A stretch of DNA of 64,000 nt from Avena insularis (taxonomy: Eukaryota > Streptophyta > Magnoliopsida > Poales > Poaceae). Below are positions 1-11,699 of this stretch, piece after piece; the first letter of the stretch is position 1, and each line of letters starts with the position of its first letter. Made by a program: the position numbers and the translations under genes. Location: assembly GCA_023614405.1 (NCBI GenBank), contig CM042694.1, positions 355,650,010 to 355,714,009 on the forward strand, in the 5' to 3' direction. The notes below the pieces were generated by a model. The model did not search any database. It saw nothing but the letters and a program-made list of their open reading frames with translations, and was not told where the DNA came from.

Positions 1-158
1 TTGGACGAAAGTCACATTGAAGGTTCGTCTTCTGACTTTATGTCACTTGGGAGTTGGCACGTCTTACTAGAGTCCGCTACCATCTATCGACTTGAGACCG
101 AGTGTTCATGGGAGTGAGTTGGACCCAAAGCCATGACGGGATACATGGAGGAGTAGCT
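1..158. other. Unassigned flank left of the outer retrotransposon
   Basis: No coding region or repeat signature is recognised here. It ends exactly where a TGATAC-type LTR begins at 159. The last five bases (154-158, TAGCT) would be the target duplication of the outer Gypsy element, but its partner is missing because that element has lost its 3' end. The stretch is probably part of yet another repeat. Confidence 0.4.
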
Positions 159-1418
159 TGATACATCCATTTTGCATCACTATTATATATCATAATTTAC
201 TATTATTCATTGATATATTTCATATTAAGAGATGATACTTATGTTATTTCATCTGTTTTTGCATGGTTGATGACTTTTGGAGCATGGACCGCTGCAGTCA
301 GGATTCTGATCGAAAAGGTGCTGTTTGGAGGCAAAATTCACGAAGATCAGAAAATCCAGAAAAATACATGGAAAATCCTATTTTCCCAGAAGACGAAGAA
401 AGCCAGAAGGGGAGGCTGAGATGGGCCACAGGGGGCCCACACCACCCGCTGGCCACCTAGGTCAAGGCCACCAGTGTGGTGTGGCGCCTGTCCACCCCTA
501 GCTCTCCCCTCTGGTGTATATTATCCTCCCGAAACCCTAAGACTCGGGGAGCGATCACAGAAAAATTCCGCCGCCTCTATGAGGCGGAAAACACCGAAAG
601 AGAAAGATCTCTCCGGCAGACAGAATTCTGCTGGGGGAATTCCTTCCCGGCGAGGGGAGATCGTCGCCATCAACACCACCATCAAGCTGGACTTCATCGG
701 GATCATCATCATCGTCATCATCACCACCATCATCTCCACCATCACCCTCATCACCATCTCCATACCACTGTAACAATTGGGTTGAATCTTGCATAGTTCT
801 TAGGGGAAACTTTCCCGGTGTTGATTACTCCTTGTAGTTGATGCTATTGAGTGAACTGTTGAATTATTGTTTATGATCAGATTGTTAGACATCATTATTC
901 CATCTCTGATCATGATCCATATGATGTCTTATGAGTAGTTCATTTTGTTCTTGAGGACATGGGAGAAGTCATGTTGTTAGTAGTGGAATTGTGTTGAGAA
1001 AGATTCAACAGTTTGATATTTAAGTTGTGGTGTACTTCTTCTAGTGGTGTCATGTGAACGTCAACTACATGACACTTCATCTATATGGGCCTAGGGGAAT
1101 GCATTGTGTATTTGGCTACTAATCGTAGGGGTTGCCGGAGTGACAGAAACCTGAACCCCCGTTAGGAAACCATTGCACAAGGGACGTCAGGGTCTTAGAG
1201 TTTAAAGCTGTGGTTAGCTTTCTACCTTAATTACTTTCTTGTACTTGCGGATGCTTGCAAGGGGTATAATCACAAGTATGTATTAGTACTAGGAAGGTCG
1301 GTACAGGTTCACCCACACAACACTTAGCAAACTAAAGAAATTAATCAACTATATGAAGCGAAAGCACTTGACGGTAATCCCATGTGTGCTTGAGAACGTT
1401 TGGTCATCTTAAGTAATA
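159..1418 (+). repeat. 5' LTR of outer Gypsy, first part
   Basis: The LTR begins TGATACATCC at 159 and is cut at 1418 by the LARD insertion. Bases 1414-1418 (TAATA) are the left target duplication. It contains a trinucleotide-rich tract (about 666-765, repeated CAT/CAC) that produces spurious poly-His and poly-Asp frames. A TATA-like GTATATTA near 513 may be its promoter. The total LTR, with 17820-18061 added, is about 1.5 kb. Confidence 0.8.
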
Positions 1419-4400
1419 TGTGGGAACCCCCGGATTAATCCTCCGAGAATCCCTGTTATGCATACAACCACGATCCCATGATCAGTTAGTCGTGGCACAT
1501 AACCGACAAGTATCATTACAACATCCGAGAACATACCGGATTACAAGACATACATAAATGCCGTTATGGCTACATCAATAATCAGCAGCAGACTTCATCA
1601 AGTGCAGAGCCCGAGCCATGCCTTAACCTACGGGCAACTGACTGGGAGAACGTCCTAGCTCACATAGTCGTCCCCTTCACCTTCGTATTGATATATGACC
1701 ACTTTAATAGCCAGGGACAATGCCAGTGAGTACTTTGAATGTACTCGCAAACCACCTTAAGAGTAATAATAATAACACAAAGATATGCAACATGGTTGTG
1801 GTAGTAGGAGGGCTCCCAGAGAGGTTCTTTTCATAAATAGTTTCTCTTGTAGATATAGCATCCACATATCTTTGTTGAAAACTTTTGTAAACATTTTGGA
1901 AACCATTTTGAAAAGTTTGGAAAACATTAGGACTGGGTCAGCCATTTGCTCCCGTCTTCAGGTCATCCCACGACCAAACTCCTTCCATTCTGTTCTGACC
2001 ATTCCATGGTCAAAACAGGAATCCTTTCCGACCATCCCATGGTCAAAACCTTTCAAAGCCATTTCTTTTCCGAAATCCTTTTTGAAAACAAAGCCAGCAC
2101 CACTCTACAGAAGTTTGTCCAACCCGTCCTTAACCGCGGACACGGCTATTCGAATAGATTTACACTCTGCAGAGGTTGTACACTTTACCCACACCATCCG
2201 GGTACACTACCCTGATCTTCACCGATCGTGGGTCGAGTAACCGATCAAGACTCTCCGGATGTCCACTCCAATATAAGTGCCTACCGTATGAGTGTTAATA
2301 CCCTCAACACCGGGACGTCAGGCGAGGACCAACCGAAGCGCTTTCTACACCTCCCAGGTGTGCTTTCAATGAGGGGCTCATAGTAACGCGTGGAGGCCTG
2401 CCAACCCTTGTTCCTTCTCCAGGTCGATGTCCCGCATGGACCTTTATCGGAGAAGGCCCACCCTCCAGGGATCCCCGATCCCCTGTAGTTGTTGCGAGGC
2501 AGCTTATACCAGAATAGACAAACATCAAATCCAGCCCTGTCCCATTTCAGAGTAATGTGGTTGCACAGGGTTAAGTTGTTATAGCTAAACTGCAAAGAAC
2601 CAGGTGCGTTTTTGTAAACCTTTTTCCTCCGGTTTTCCTCCAGCATTTTGTAAAACAAAACCTTTTTCTTTCTTAACATCTCTTGGGAGGTCCCACCTCA
2701 CCAAGGTTTTATCATAAAACATTTGGTAAAAACCTTTTTCCGGGGTCTTCCCATTCTCTAGCTTTGCTTCGGCTAAAATAGGGTCTCCAAAGGGTTATGG
2801 TGTAAATACACCATCTATTCTAATAGAGACGAGTAGGTATCACCAAGGGGGTTGTACTTAATAGTACAACCGTGTAGTAGTTCGGAGGAGCCGAATCACT
2901 ACTATATATATATATCATCAACATAAAGTAAAACAAATGCAGTTTTAAGAAACAGTAGATAAAACATGCATAAGTAAAATAGTAGGGCAAGGCTTATGAG
3001 CAAGAAGGTGGTTTGCCTGAGATCAGCGATACGGAAATATGTCCCTGCACTTCTTCTTTAGATAACCATCAGAATACAAATAACAATAAGACCCCGTCTT
3101 CTCGGCATCAATACAAGCACAACTATCATCGTCATCGAGTATACATGCAAACAAGCAAGTCCACAATCAAGCAAGGCATTCAAGCATCAAAACCATACAT
3201 CAAGAAAATGACAATACAAGCTTACAAATCAGTAGGTCTTAGGAAGAAGGGTTTTGATAAGATTGGCCTTGTCTTGGTAATATGGAAGAAAATCCTTTAG
3301 GATTTATAGTATAGGAATTACCTAGGAGATGGATTTGGGATCAAGGACCTATTCTGTAGGATACCATAGAGTAAGAATGATACCAATAGATGGGTGTTGA
3401 TAAAATGAAACCAACCAAAGTGGTTTCACTATTTTATCACTTTTCTTTATTTAGTTATGATTTTTCTAGTGAAATAACTTCTAGTTTTAGGGCATAATTC
3501 ACCAGAAAGGTTCTAGAGCTCCAAATATTATTTCCTTGGATGGTTAGGTAGGTCTTGATGTACTTGTTCACTAAGAGTTGGAATCACTCCAAAATAAATA
3601 ACAGAATGCCCTCAGGAAATTCCCAAAGGCAGTTCTGTAGACAAATTGTCTTTTTCACCAAATTTAATCTACAGAAGGTTTTGGTTTTATTCCAAAGACA
3701 TAGTGTAGGTATTTGGCATACCTTTCTGCAGAAATTGGAAGCATCCTTTTTGGAGCTGTATAACTACTATAGTGGATTTAGAGGTGAATAAACCATGCAC
3801 ATAATAGTTCAATTCACAGAAAAACCGCCAAGGCTCAATAAATCATGAGCTCCTGGATTTATGTAGGTATTGAAGTACCAGATCACTGGGATTTGGAAAC
3901 TACCCAAAATATGTTGCAGACATTACTAGGGAATTTTCTAAAGGCAGAAAGCCTCTATTTTTGCTATTTTTACTACAGGGGAACAAAAGCTCCACTTGGA
4001 TTGAGGCCAAGGTCAAGGGATGGGTACAGGTAATACCTACCAGGGGAACTTGGGTTTACCCCATTTGGAGTTGTGAAACTCACAGGGGGATTTTAGGACG
4101 GTTTTAGATACCTTCTAGATATGGATTTAATATAAAGAATCTATATATATTCTGGGCTATCCAATGGTACCGAGTGTTAAAGAAAACCTAGATGTACCTA
4201 AGAAAATTTAGATCTGGGCACTTGGTGTTGATTTTCATTTTTAGAAAGATTTAAACCAAATAGACAGAACAAAGCTGGTGGAAAAATATTAAAAAGGAAC
4301 AGGGAGCTGGGCTGGTTTTCCAGGGGGACTTGGGCCGCAGCTGAGGATTCGGCCCAGCGGGGCTCGCTGGCACGGGCAGGAGGTGAGGTTTAAACCCGCG

Positions 4401-7400
4401 CGGCGGGGCCCGCTGGTCAGCGGGGGAGGGCGGCCGAAGGGGCATCTGCGGATCTGGGCCGTTGGGCTAAGTGGGATCCGATGGTGCAGGTGCATCGTCC
4501 ACCTCTGCCATGGGAGGAGTTCACTGGAACCCTAGGGGCGGCGCGGCAGGCGCAGGAGGCTTACCAGAGAGGTGGAGAGGCACCGTGGAGGGCTGGAGGT
4601 GATGCGGCACGCAACGGCGGTCCTGACGAGGGGCGATAGAGGCCGGTTCCGCGACTAGGGGTACCTCACGTGGCCACGACCAAATGGAGCTCGTCGGAGC
4701 CCTGCCGAGGAGCATCCAGGACCTACTGCATGTCGAAAATAATGGCCTGGTTAGATGCACTGGGTCTAGGAGGGTCCAGGAGTGAGACATGCATGGGAAG
4801 GGGAGTAGGGGAGAGAGAGCTACGCTCAAGTCCTTGCCATGGCCGAGAGGAGGAGTTCTTCTTCTCCAGCTCCATGTAGGAACAGGGGCTAGGTGCGAAG
4901 GAACAGGGGAGCTATATGGAGGTTGTGGAGGGGATCTGAGGCACTGGGGGAGGTCAGGGTCGACCCTGTACTCCACTACTCGAGGGAGACCGAGATGAGA
5001 GCTTGCTCTCCTCCATGGCGATGGGGAGCTCGGGTGCCAGATCTGCAGCTTGGGGATTGGTAGGTGGATGGTGAGAGAGCGAATGAATCAGGGGAGAGGT
5101 GATGTACTGGCCTGTGGCCTTATAAACAAGAGGGGAGAGGTCCATGGTGGATTTGGTCCAAGGAAGGGATGGGGAGGGGAGCTAGCCTTCCATTGGGCGG
5201 CATGGGGTGGAGAGAGGGTGGAGGTGTTACCTGAGGTCGTGCAGGAGCAGAGAGGGCCAGCTGGTGGCTGTTGCAAGAAAGGTTTGCAAGCCAGGACACC
5301 CACATGGGGTTGAGCACTAGTGTCCAAGCACTAGAGGACAAGCATGCTACAGTAATCACGACCAAATATGAGTGCTGGATGTTGTGGTGCATTGCCTTGC
5401 ATTATTGGTGGTGGTTTGATCTTGGTTTAGCTCAATACTAGCTAGATTTGCCAAATTGAATAAATGGGTGCTTGTGAAGGAAGTTCAAAATTTTGCATAG
5501 GACAGGGTGAGGAAATAGTACTGGTGGGTAGATGAGGTCAATACATAACCCTAGGAATTATTTGGGATTTTGAAGAGGATTTTAAACCCACTTAAATCCA
5601 TTTATTCAAAAGGGGCAGAAGTAGATTTTGGGAGATCATTTGATATTTTTGAGTTGGACAGGTGGAGTTTTTGATGTGGGAAGGTCCCAAATGTGAATAC
5701 AAACTTAGGGGAATTTTCCCAAGATTTATTGGAAGATAAAAGTATTAAAAACAATTATTATTCCAATTCAGCCATTTAAGAAAATGGGCAAAAAGAAATA
5801 ATAAAGCTCTTCAAAAATATTTATTTTTGAAGTAGGATGATAGGGTATGCTATATATGACTCAATTGAGTCAAAAGTTGAGGAAGTGTTTTGGCAAAAAC
5901 CAAACTTTCCTTTAGGGAAGGAGTTTTGGAGGTTTTGTTTATTAAAGAAATTAATTTGTTTTGGAGCCATAATAATTATGGATAAATAGTGATAAACCTT
6001 TATGATCAAGGTAGATGATGTAGGCAAGGTGTAGCAAGCATTTGCAACCTTGGGATTGGATAATCCAAGTTGATTTTGGTGGAATCCCCTAGATTAAGGA
6101 TCTATGGTGATGTTAATTTCATACCACCAAAACATGGTTGTATCTTAGAGTTCAGATCTCCCCTTGGGGCATGGGGTAGAAGGATGGATAGAGAAAGTGA
6201 TGTACATGAACATGGTACAGAGGTTTGAGCTTGATCCTGCTTGAGCTCATCAAGACAGGCTTTCAAACTTTGAATAAAATAAGTCTGCCAAAGAAGATTA
6301 TCAACTAGCCTTCAAAACCTTGTGGGTTTAAACAACTCATGGGTCCAATTGGAATAAGTGAAGTAGGTAATGATAGACCTATATGAGTAGAACACAACCA
6401 GGCAAAGAGTTGGTCCAGAGAAGGTTGGATGGTGGTGTGAGCTTATACCAAAGTAGGCATGTTGAATAGATTTGCAGGAAAGGTTATTTTTTTGCCTGAA
6501 AAACCATCAAGAACAAGTGGGTTGGAGGATGCTCTAACCAAGGGCAAGAGTGGTCCTTGGTAGTACTTAGGATGGTTAACAAGGTGGTTCAGATGCATTT
6601 CCAAAAATGCACAAGGGTTGAGAAAGAGAAGCTTTCAAAAAGGTGATGTTGGAAACAGATTTCCAAACTTAGCCAAATTTGGCAGAGTTAGGGTTTTTGA
6701 CTAGAATGTGGGTGCTGATGATTTTGATGGATGGCAAGGTACCAAGCATCATCAAGGGGATGATGTTGAAGTGTATATTGAGTAGTAAGGATCCATGCTT
6801 GATATTGGTCTTCATTGACTTGGAAACTTCTAGAAGGGATATCTTCAGAATGGATCTGGTTAAGGGTTTTAGATGATCTCTAGTAGCTGGTGATTTGATC
6901 TTGCTTTGCATTCCTGTTTAGGGTGTGGTGATTTGGAAACCTCATGATCCTAGTGATGATATCCTAGAGTAGCTCATACTATCTCCTATGCAGACAAATC
7001 AAGCAGCAGATCAAGGCAACTCATCTTACAGACAAACAACTGCTACTAGGGTTACCATCAAGCTTAGCTTGAGGTAAGGTTGAGGTATTTTGAAAAGGGT
7101 TGGAGTTTGAATAAGATGAGAGTCCTTGGCATCTCTACCAAGAGTAGAATTCAAAAGCTTACAAAAAGGTTTTGTAGATTCTAGAGGTAAGAGTAGTTGA
7201 AGGTTCTGTCTTGAAAACATAAGGAGATTATGTTATATATCTCTCCATAGTTTTGGCAAATAGAAGCTACCAAAATAGTTTTGGTTACATAAGCATCTTG
7301 GCTCATGTTTTGAAATGCCAGATCATTTGAGAATATGGAAATTAAGCCAAGATTGTTTTGGGGAGTAGCTTTTGTCAACTGGTGTTAAGGTAAGGAGTAT

Positions 7401-7541
7401 ATTATCTAATACACATTAATATGCATAGGCATATCCAAACAACAAACAAACACTTCAGCATTAAACAATAAAAAGTTTTTGTTCCCCCTGATTTTTGCAT
7501 TCTGGGCAACTAATGAGGGTGACTGAAATTGGGATGTTACA
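1419..7541 (-). repeat. LARD 3' LTR
   Basis: This 6123-bp copy pairs with 11700-17814 along its whole length, with scattered substitutions and small indels. It holds a GC-rich block (about 4300-5330) and no credible gene; the many short frames are shared by both copies and lack homology that I recognise. Confidence 0.85.
5118..5127 (-). promoter_or_regulatory. Putative LARD LTR TATA box, left copy
   Basis: On the minus strand this reads GTTTATAAGG, just downstream of the GC-rich block. The same motif lies at 15382-15391 in the other LTR. The LARD-like LTR at 60438-64000 has CCTATAAAAGG in an equivalent place on the same strand, which supports a promoter role. Inferred only. Confidence 0.4.
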
Positions 7542-10159
7542 GATCTTTCCCCCTTAAAAGAATCTCGTCCCGAGATTCCGGAGGGTAAGGTTAGGGGATT
7601 TTGAGTCAATGTTAGCGCTACTGATTTCAAGCGTGCTAACATACGGACACCGTATATGAAAGTGGTTACCCTGTCGGTGAAGTTGAGCTTCAGTATTTGG
7701 GGATGCACTAAGAGTTGAGCAGAGTCCGGTCTTGATTTTGAGAGATGACCTTCTTTTCCTTTCGGACTCTATATCACTGAGGGCTTAGACTGGGTGGACT
7801 ATCTCGATGCTGAACTTCACGGAATACTCGTCGGAGGATAGAATTTACAGCAGGGAGTACCTCTCTCTAAGGATTCACAACTTTTCCTTAGGGTCGAGCG
7901 TATCCTTTTAACGATTTTAGGACGTAACTCCGAGTTTGCTTCAGCGAAGGGTTACCCTATTTTGTGGGGGTCTTCCCTTAGGACTAAACTGGGGTATATT
8001 GGAGGGCTGACATAGTCCTTCCTTCTTGAAGTCATTGAATGGAGTTTCTGGGGATTGTCGTCCATCTTTCTTCTAGAGTAGAGACCTTCGGACGTCTTCC
8101 GGGGATTATGACTTACTGGGCTCATATACTACTATTATTCATACGTAGCCTATTGGAGTTGTGGGAATCTCACGTCCTCTGAGCATTATGGAAACTAGGG
8201 GTTAGCGGTTCGGCAGTCCTTCGGGTGGGTCATGTTTTGGTTACATAAGCATCTTGGCTCATGTTTTGAAATGCCAGATCATTTGAGAATATGGAAATTA
8301 AGCCAAGATTGTTTTGGGGAGTAGCTTTTGTCAACTGGTGTTAAGGTAAGGAGTATATTATCTAATACACATTAATATGCATAGGCATATCCAAACAACA
8401 AACAAACACTTCAGCATTAAACAATAAAAAGTTTTTGTTCCCCCTGATTTTTGCATTCTGGGCAACTAATGAGGGTGACTGAAATTGGGATGTTACAGAT
8501 CTTTCCCCCTTAAAAGAATCTCGTCCCGAGATTCCGGAGGGTAAGGTTAGGGGATTTTGAGTCAATGTTAGCGCTACTGATTTCAAGCGTGCTAACATAC
8601 GGACACCGTATATGAAAGTGGTTACCCTGTCGGTGAAGTTGAGCTTCAGTATTTGGGGATGCACTAAGAGTTGAGCAGAGTCCGGTCTTGATTTTGAGAG
8701 ATGACCTTCTTTTCCTTTCGGACTCTATATCACTGAGGGCTTAGACTGGGTGGACTATCTCGATGCTGAACTTCACGGAATACTCGTCGGAGGATAGAAT
8801 TTACAGCAGGGAGTACCTCTCTCTAAGGATTCACAACTTTTCCTTAGGGTCGTAGCGTATCCTTTTTAACGATTTTAGGGACAGAACTCCTGAGTTTGCT
8901 TCAGCGAAGGGTTACCCTATTTTTGTGGGGGTCTTCCCCCCTTAGGACTAAACTGGGGTATATTGGAGGGCTGACATAGTCCTTCCTTCTTGAAGTCATT
9001 GAATGGAGTTTCTGGGGATTGTCGTCCATCTTTCTTCTAGAGTAGAGACCTTCGGACGTCTTCCGGGGATTATGACTTACTGGGCTCATATACTACTATT
9101 ATTCATACGTAGCCTATTGGAGTTGTGGGAATCTCACGTCCTCTGAGCATTATGGAAACTAGGGGTTAGCGGTTCGGCAGTCCTTCGGGTGGGTCATGTT
9201 TTGGTTACATAAGCATCTTGGCTCATGTTTTGAAATGCCAGATCATTTGAGAATATGGAAATTAAGCCAAGATTGTTTTGGGGAGTAGCTTTTGTCAACT
9301 GGTGTTAAGGTAAGGAGTATATTATCTAATACACATTAATATGCATAGGCATATCCAAACAACAAACAAACACTTCAGCATTAAACAATAAAAAGTTTTT
9401 GTTCCCCCTGATTTTTGCATTCTGGGCAACTAATGAGGGTGACTGAAATTGGGATGTTACAGATCTTTCCCCCTTAAAAGAATCTCGTCCCGAGATTCCG
9501 GAGGGTAAGGTTAGGGGATTTTGAGTCAATGTTAGCGCTACTGATTTCAAGCGTGCTAACATACGGACACCGTATATGAAAGTGGTTACCCTGTCGGTGA
9601 AGTTGAGCTTCAGTATTTGGGGATGCACTAAGAGTTGAGCAGAGTCCGGTCTTGATTTTGAGAGATGACCTTCTTTTCCTTTCGGACTCTATATCACTGA
9701 GGGCTTAGACTGGGTGGACTATCTCGATGCTGAACTTCACGGAATACTCGTCGGAGGATAGAATTTACAGCAGGGAGTACCTCTCTCTAAGGATTCACAA
9801 CTTTTCCTTAGGGTCGTAGCGTATCCTTTTTAACGATTTTAGGGACAGAACTCCTGAGTTTGCTTCAGCGAAGGGTTACCCTATTTTTGTGGGGGTCTTC
9901 CCCCCTTAGGACTAAACTGGGGTATATTGGAGGGCTGACATAGTCCTTCCTTCTTGAAGTCATTGAATGGAGTTTCTGGGGATTGTCGTCCATCTTTCTT
10001 CTAGAGTAGAGACCTTCGGACGTCTTCCGGGGATTATGACTTACTGGGCTCATATACTACTATTATTCATACGTAGCCTATTGGAGTTGTGGGAATCTCA
10101 CGTCCTCTGAGCATTATGGAAACTAGGGGTTAGCGGTTCGGCAGTCCTTCGGGTGGGTC
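7278..10159 (-). repeat. Three tandem copies of a ~960-bp unit spanning LTR end, purine tract and internal DNA
   Basis: Units are 7278-8233, 8234-9197 and 9198-10159. Each contains about 264 bp of the outer LTR end, the LTR/internal junction and about 695 bp of internal sequence. The first copy forms part of the genuine LTR; the others lie in the interior. Copies 2 and 3 look almost identical, while copy 1 differs mainly by short indels around 7890-7985. Confidence 0.9.
7546..7555 (-). promoter_or_regulatory. LARD polypurine tract
   Basis: Minus-strand AAGGGGGAAA lies four bases before the LTR start (7541), the expected site for plus-strand DNA priming. Because of the tandem triplication the same tract recurs near 8502 and 9466. 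Confidence 0.7.
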
Positions 10160-11683
10160 TTCAGCTGAAGTGGCGGAGGGACTTTGTAGAATCCTCAGTT
10201 AGTTTCTCCTCGGATAACTCAAGGGTTGTAGTTTGGCGGAAGGATGTCGGATCTGGGGATCTTTTTTGAAGTATCATCTAGTAGGCCGTGAGTTGGAAAG
10301 ACGCAGTCTTTCCTCCTTAGAGCTTCACTAAGGGGCTTTGGGAGGGGTGCGGATCTTCTGTCTTAGAGTGTTGACTTGATGTTAGTGGAAGGTTGTATCT
10401 TCCCGAAGTATGGAGCTGAGGTCGTCGAGGGACGCCTTATTTTATCAACCTTGGCGGGGGTGATTTCCTAACGAATGCTTAAGGAGTTAGATTAGGACAA
10501 GTTAGCGGTTTACGAATCATCTTGATAGCCTTCAGTTAGGTTAGAGACATCCATCTTCGGAGAGGTTATCCTTAAATCAGACTCGGGTGTGAAGTAGACC
10601 CGTCGCCTTCAGGCAGTCCTGTCTTCAGGATGTTGGAGTAATCTGTTCTTTCGGGGAGGAAATTCCGGTTGATTTGAATAGGGTCAACTAGATTAGTTAG
10701 TCTCCTGAGGCAGCCAGAAGCTCTAATACACTAAAGGTTAATGTGGTTAGGTCTTCACTTCGTCTTGGTTGGTTTATCGAGAGGTTTCTTGTGGATATTG
10801 AGGATTTTTCGGTGATTGACTTCCGGCTTCGATGAGATTCTTGCTGTCGTAGACTGAGGAACAAGGGAGTGTGGTGCTATTAACGGGTCTTGCGAGGTGA
10901 ATCTATCGAGGGATGTCACCCTGCTGAGGTGAAATCTTCAAATTAATTCTGCCTTGACGTTGTCGAACTCCTGGTTCTTGCAATGCTTTTCCTCTCATAT
11001 ACTCTCGAGGTTAGTTGGGGTCTCAGAACCGACAGTTAACACAGGGCTTTCCTGAGTTACTAGGTGGGTTATCGCTCCTCGAGTCACAAATTTAAGGAGG
11101 TCAAGGCAAACCAGATCATACAAACAAGGCGGACAGAGCGAGGGGATCGCAATGTCCTCGGCAAACAACACACTTCAAGCAACATAGGAGGCACTTAGGC
11201 AAGCAAACAGGGTCGATGCTATGGACCAAGGAGTTAACTACTCGCGATGTTGGGGAATCCTATCCTTAGGACTATTAACCCTAGATACCATCTTTCTTCA
11301 GGTCGGAGTCACTATCTAGCAGATGAAGTCTTCGTTGTATCTTGGATGTTTCTTGATAATGCAACACCCGATTTCTTCTGATTGTGGGGATACCGTTGAT
11401 AGAGTGATATTGTAGTCTCCTTGTGTTTGCTGGTAGTTTCTTGTCTTTATCTTGCTATCATTGTCTTCACCGGGTTCCAGATCTTAGTTATTTAGAATCC
11501 GTAGGTTTGATGTTTTGGACGAGAGCTAGAGGAAACCATTTTCGAAACCCTTTACTTAGAGTAAGAGAAGAAGTAGAACTTTTTGAAACTCTTCGAGAAA
11601 CTAGTTTTCCGAAAACTGGGGTTTTTAAAATAAAGTTCATGTCTAGCGACCGTGCTAACTAAGGTTCTCCTACAGTCAGGATG
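10160..11683 (-). other. LARD internal non-coding domain
   Basis: This is unique internal sequence between the tandem repeat and the primer site. No frame of note is present on either strand. LARD interiors are typically non-coding, so this fits the class. Confidence 0.6.
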
Positions 11684-11695
11684 GCTCTGATACCA
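11684..11695 (-). promoter_or_regulatory. LARD primer-binding site, initiator tRNA-Met type
   Basis: The minus strand reads TGGTATCAGAGC, the common plant retrotransposon primer site for initiator tRNA-Met. It sits four bases inside the 5' LTR end at 11700 and fixes the orientation of the element. Confidence 0.9.
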
Positions 11696-11699
11696 AGTC

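Noticed and set aside
476..796. Poly-His (plus) and poly-Asp (minus) reading frames
   Set aside because: They come from a CAT/CAC trinucleotide tract in the outer LTR, are open in several frames and have no gene context.
4251..5392. Several overlapping proline-rich frames in the GC-rich block
   Set aside because: They occur in both LARD LTR copies on both strands, with frame differences between copies and no recognisable domain. GC-rich DNA explains them.
7278..10159. Evenly repeated units suggesting a CRISPR array or satellite
   Set aside because: The units are about 960 bp with no short repeat/spacer structure, and each contains an LTR/internal junction. It is a tandem duplication inside a retrotransposon.
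11684..11695. tRNA-like words (TGGTATCAGAGC) at several sites
   Set aside because: They are primer-binding sites complementary to tRNA 3' ends, adjacent to LTRs. No cloverleaf can be formed from the flanks.
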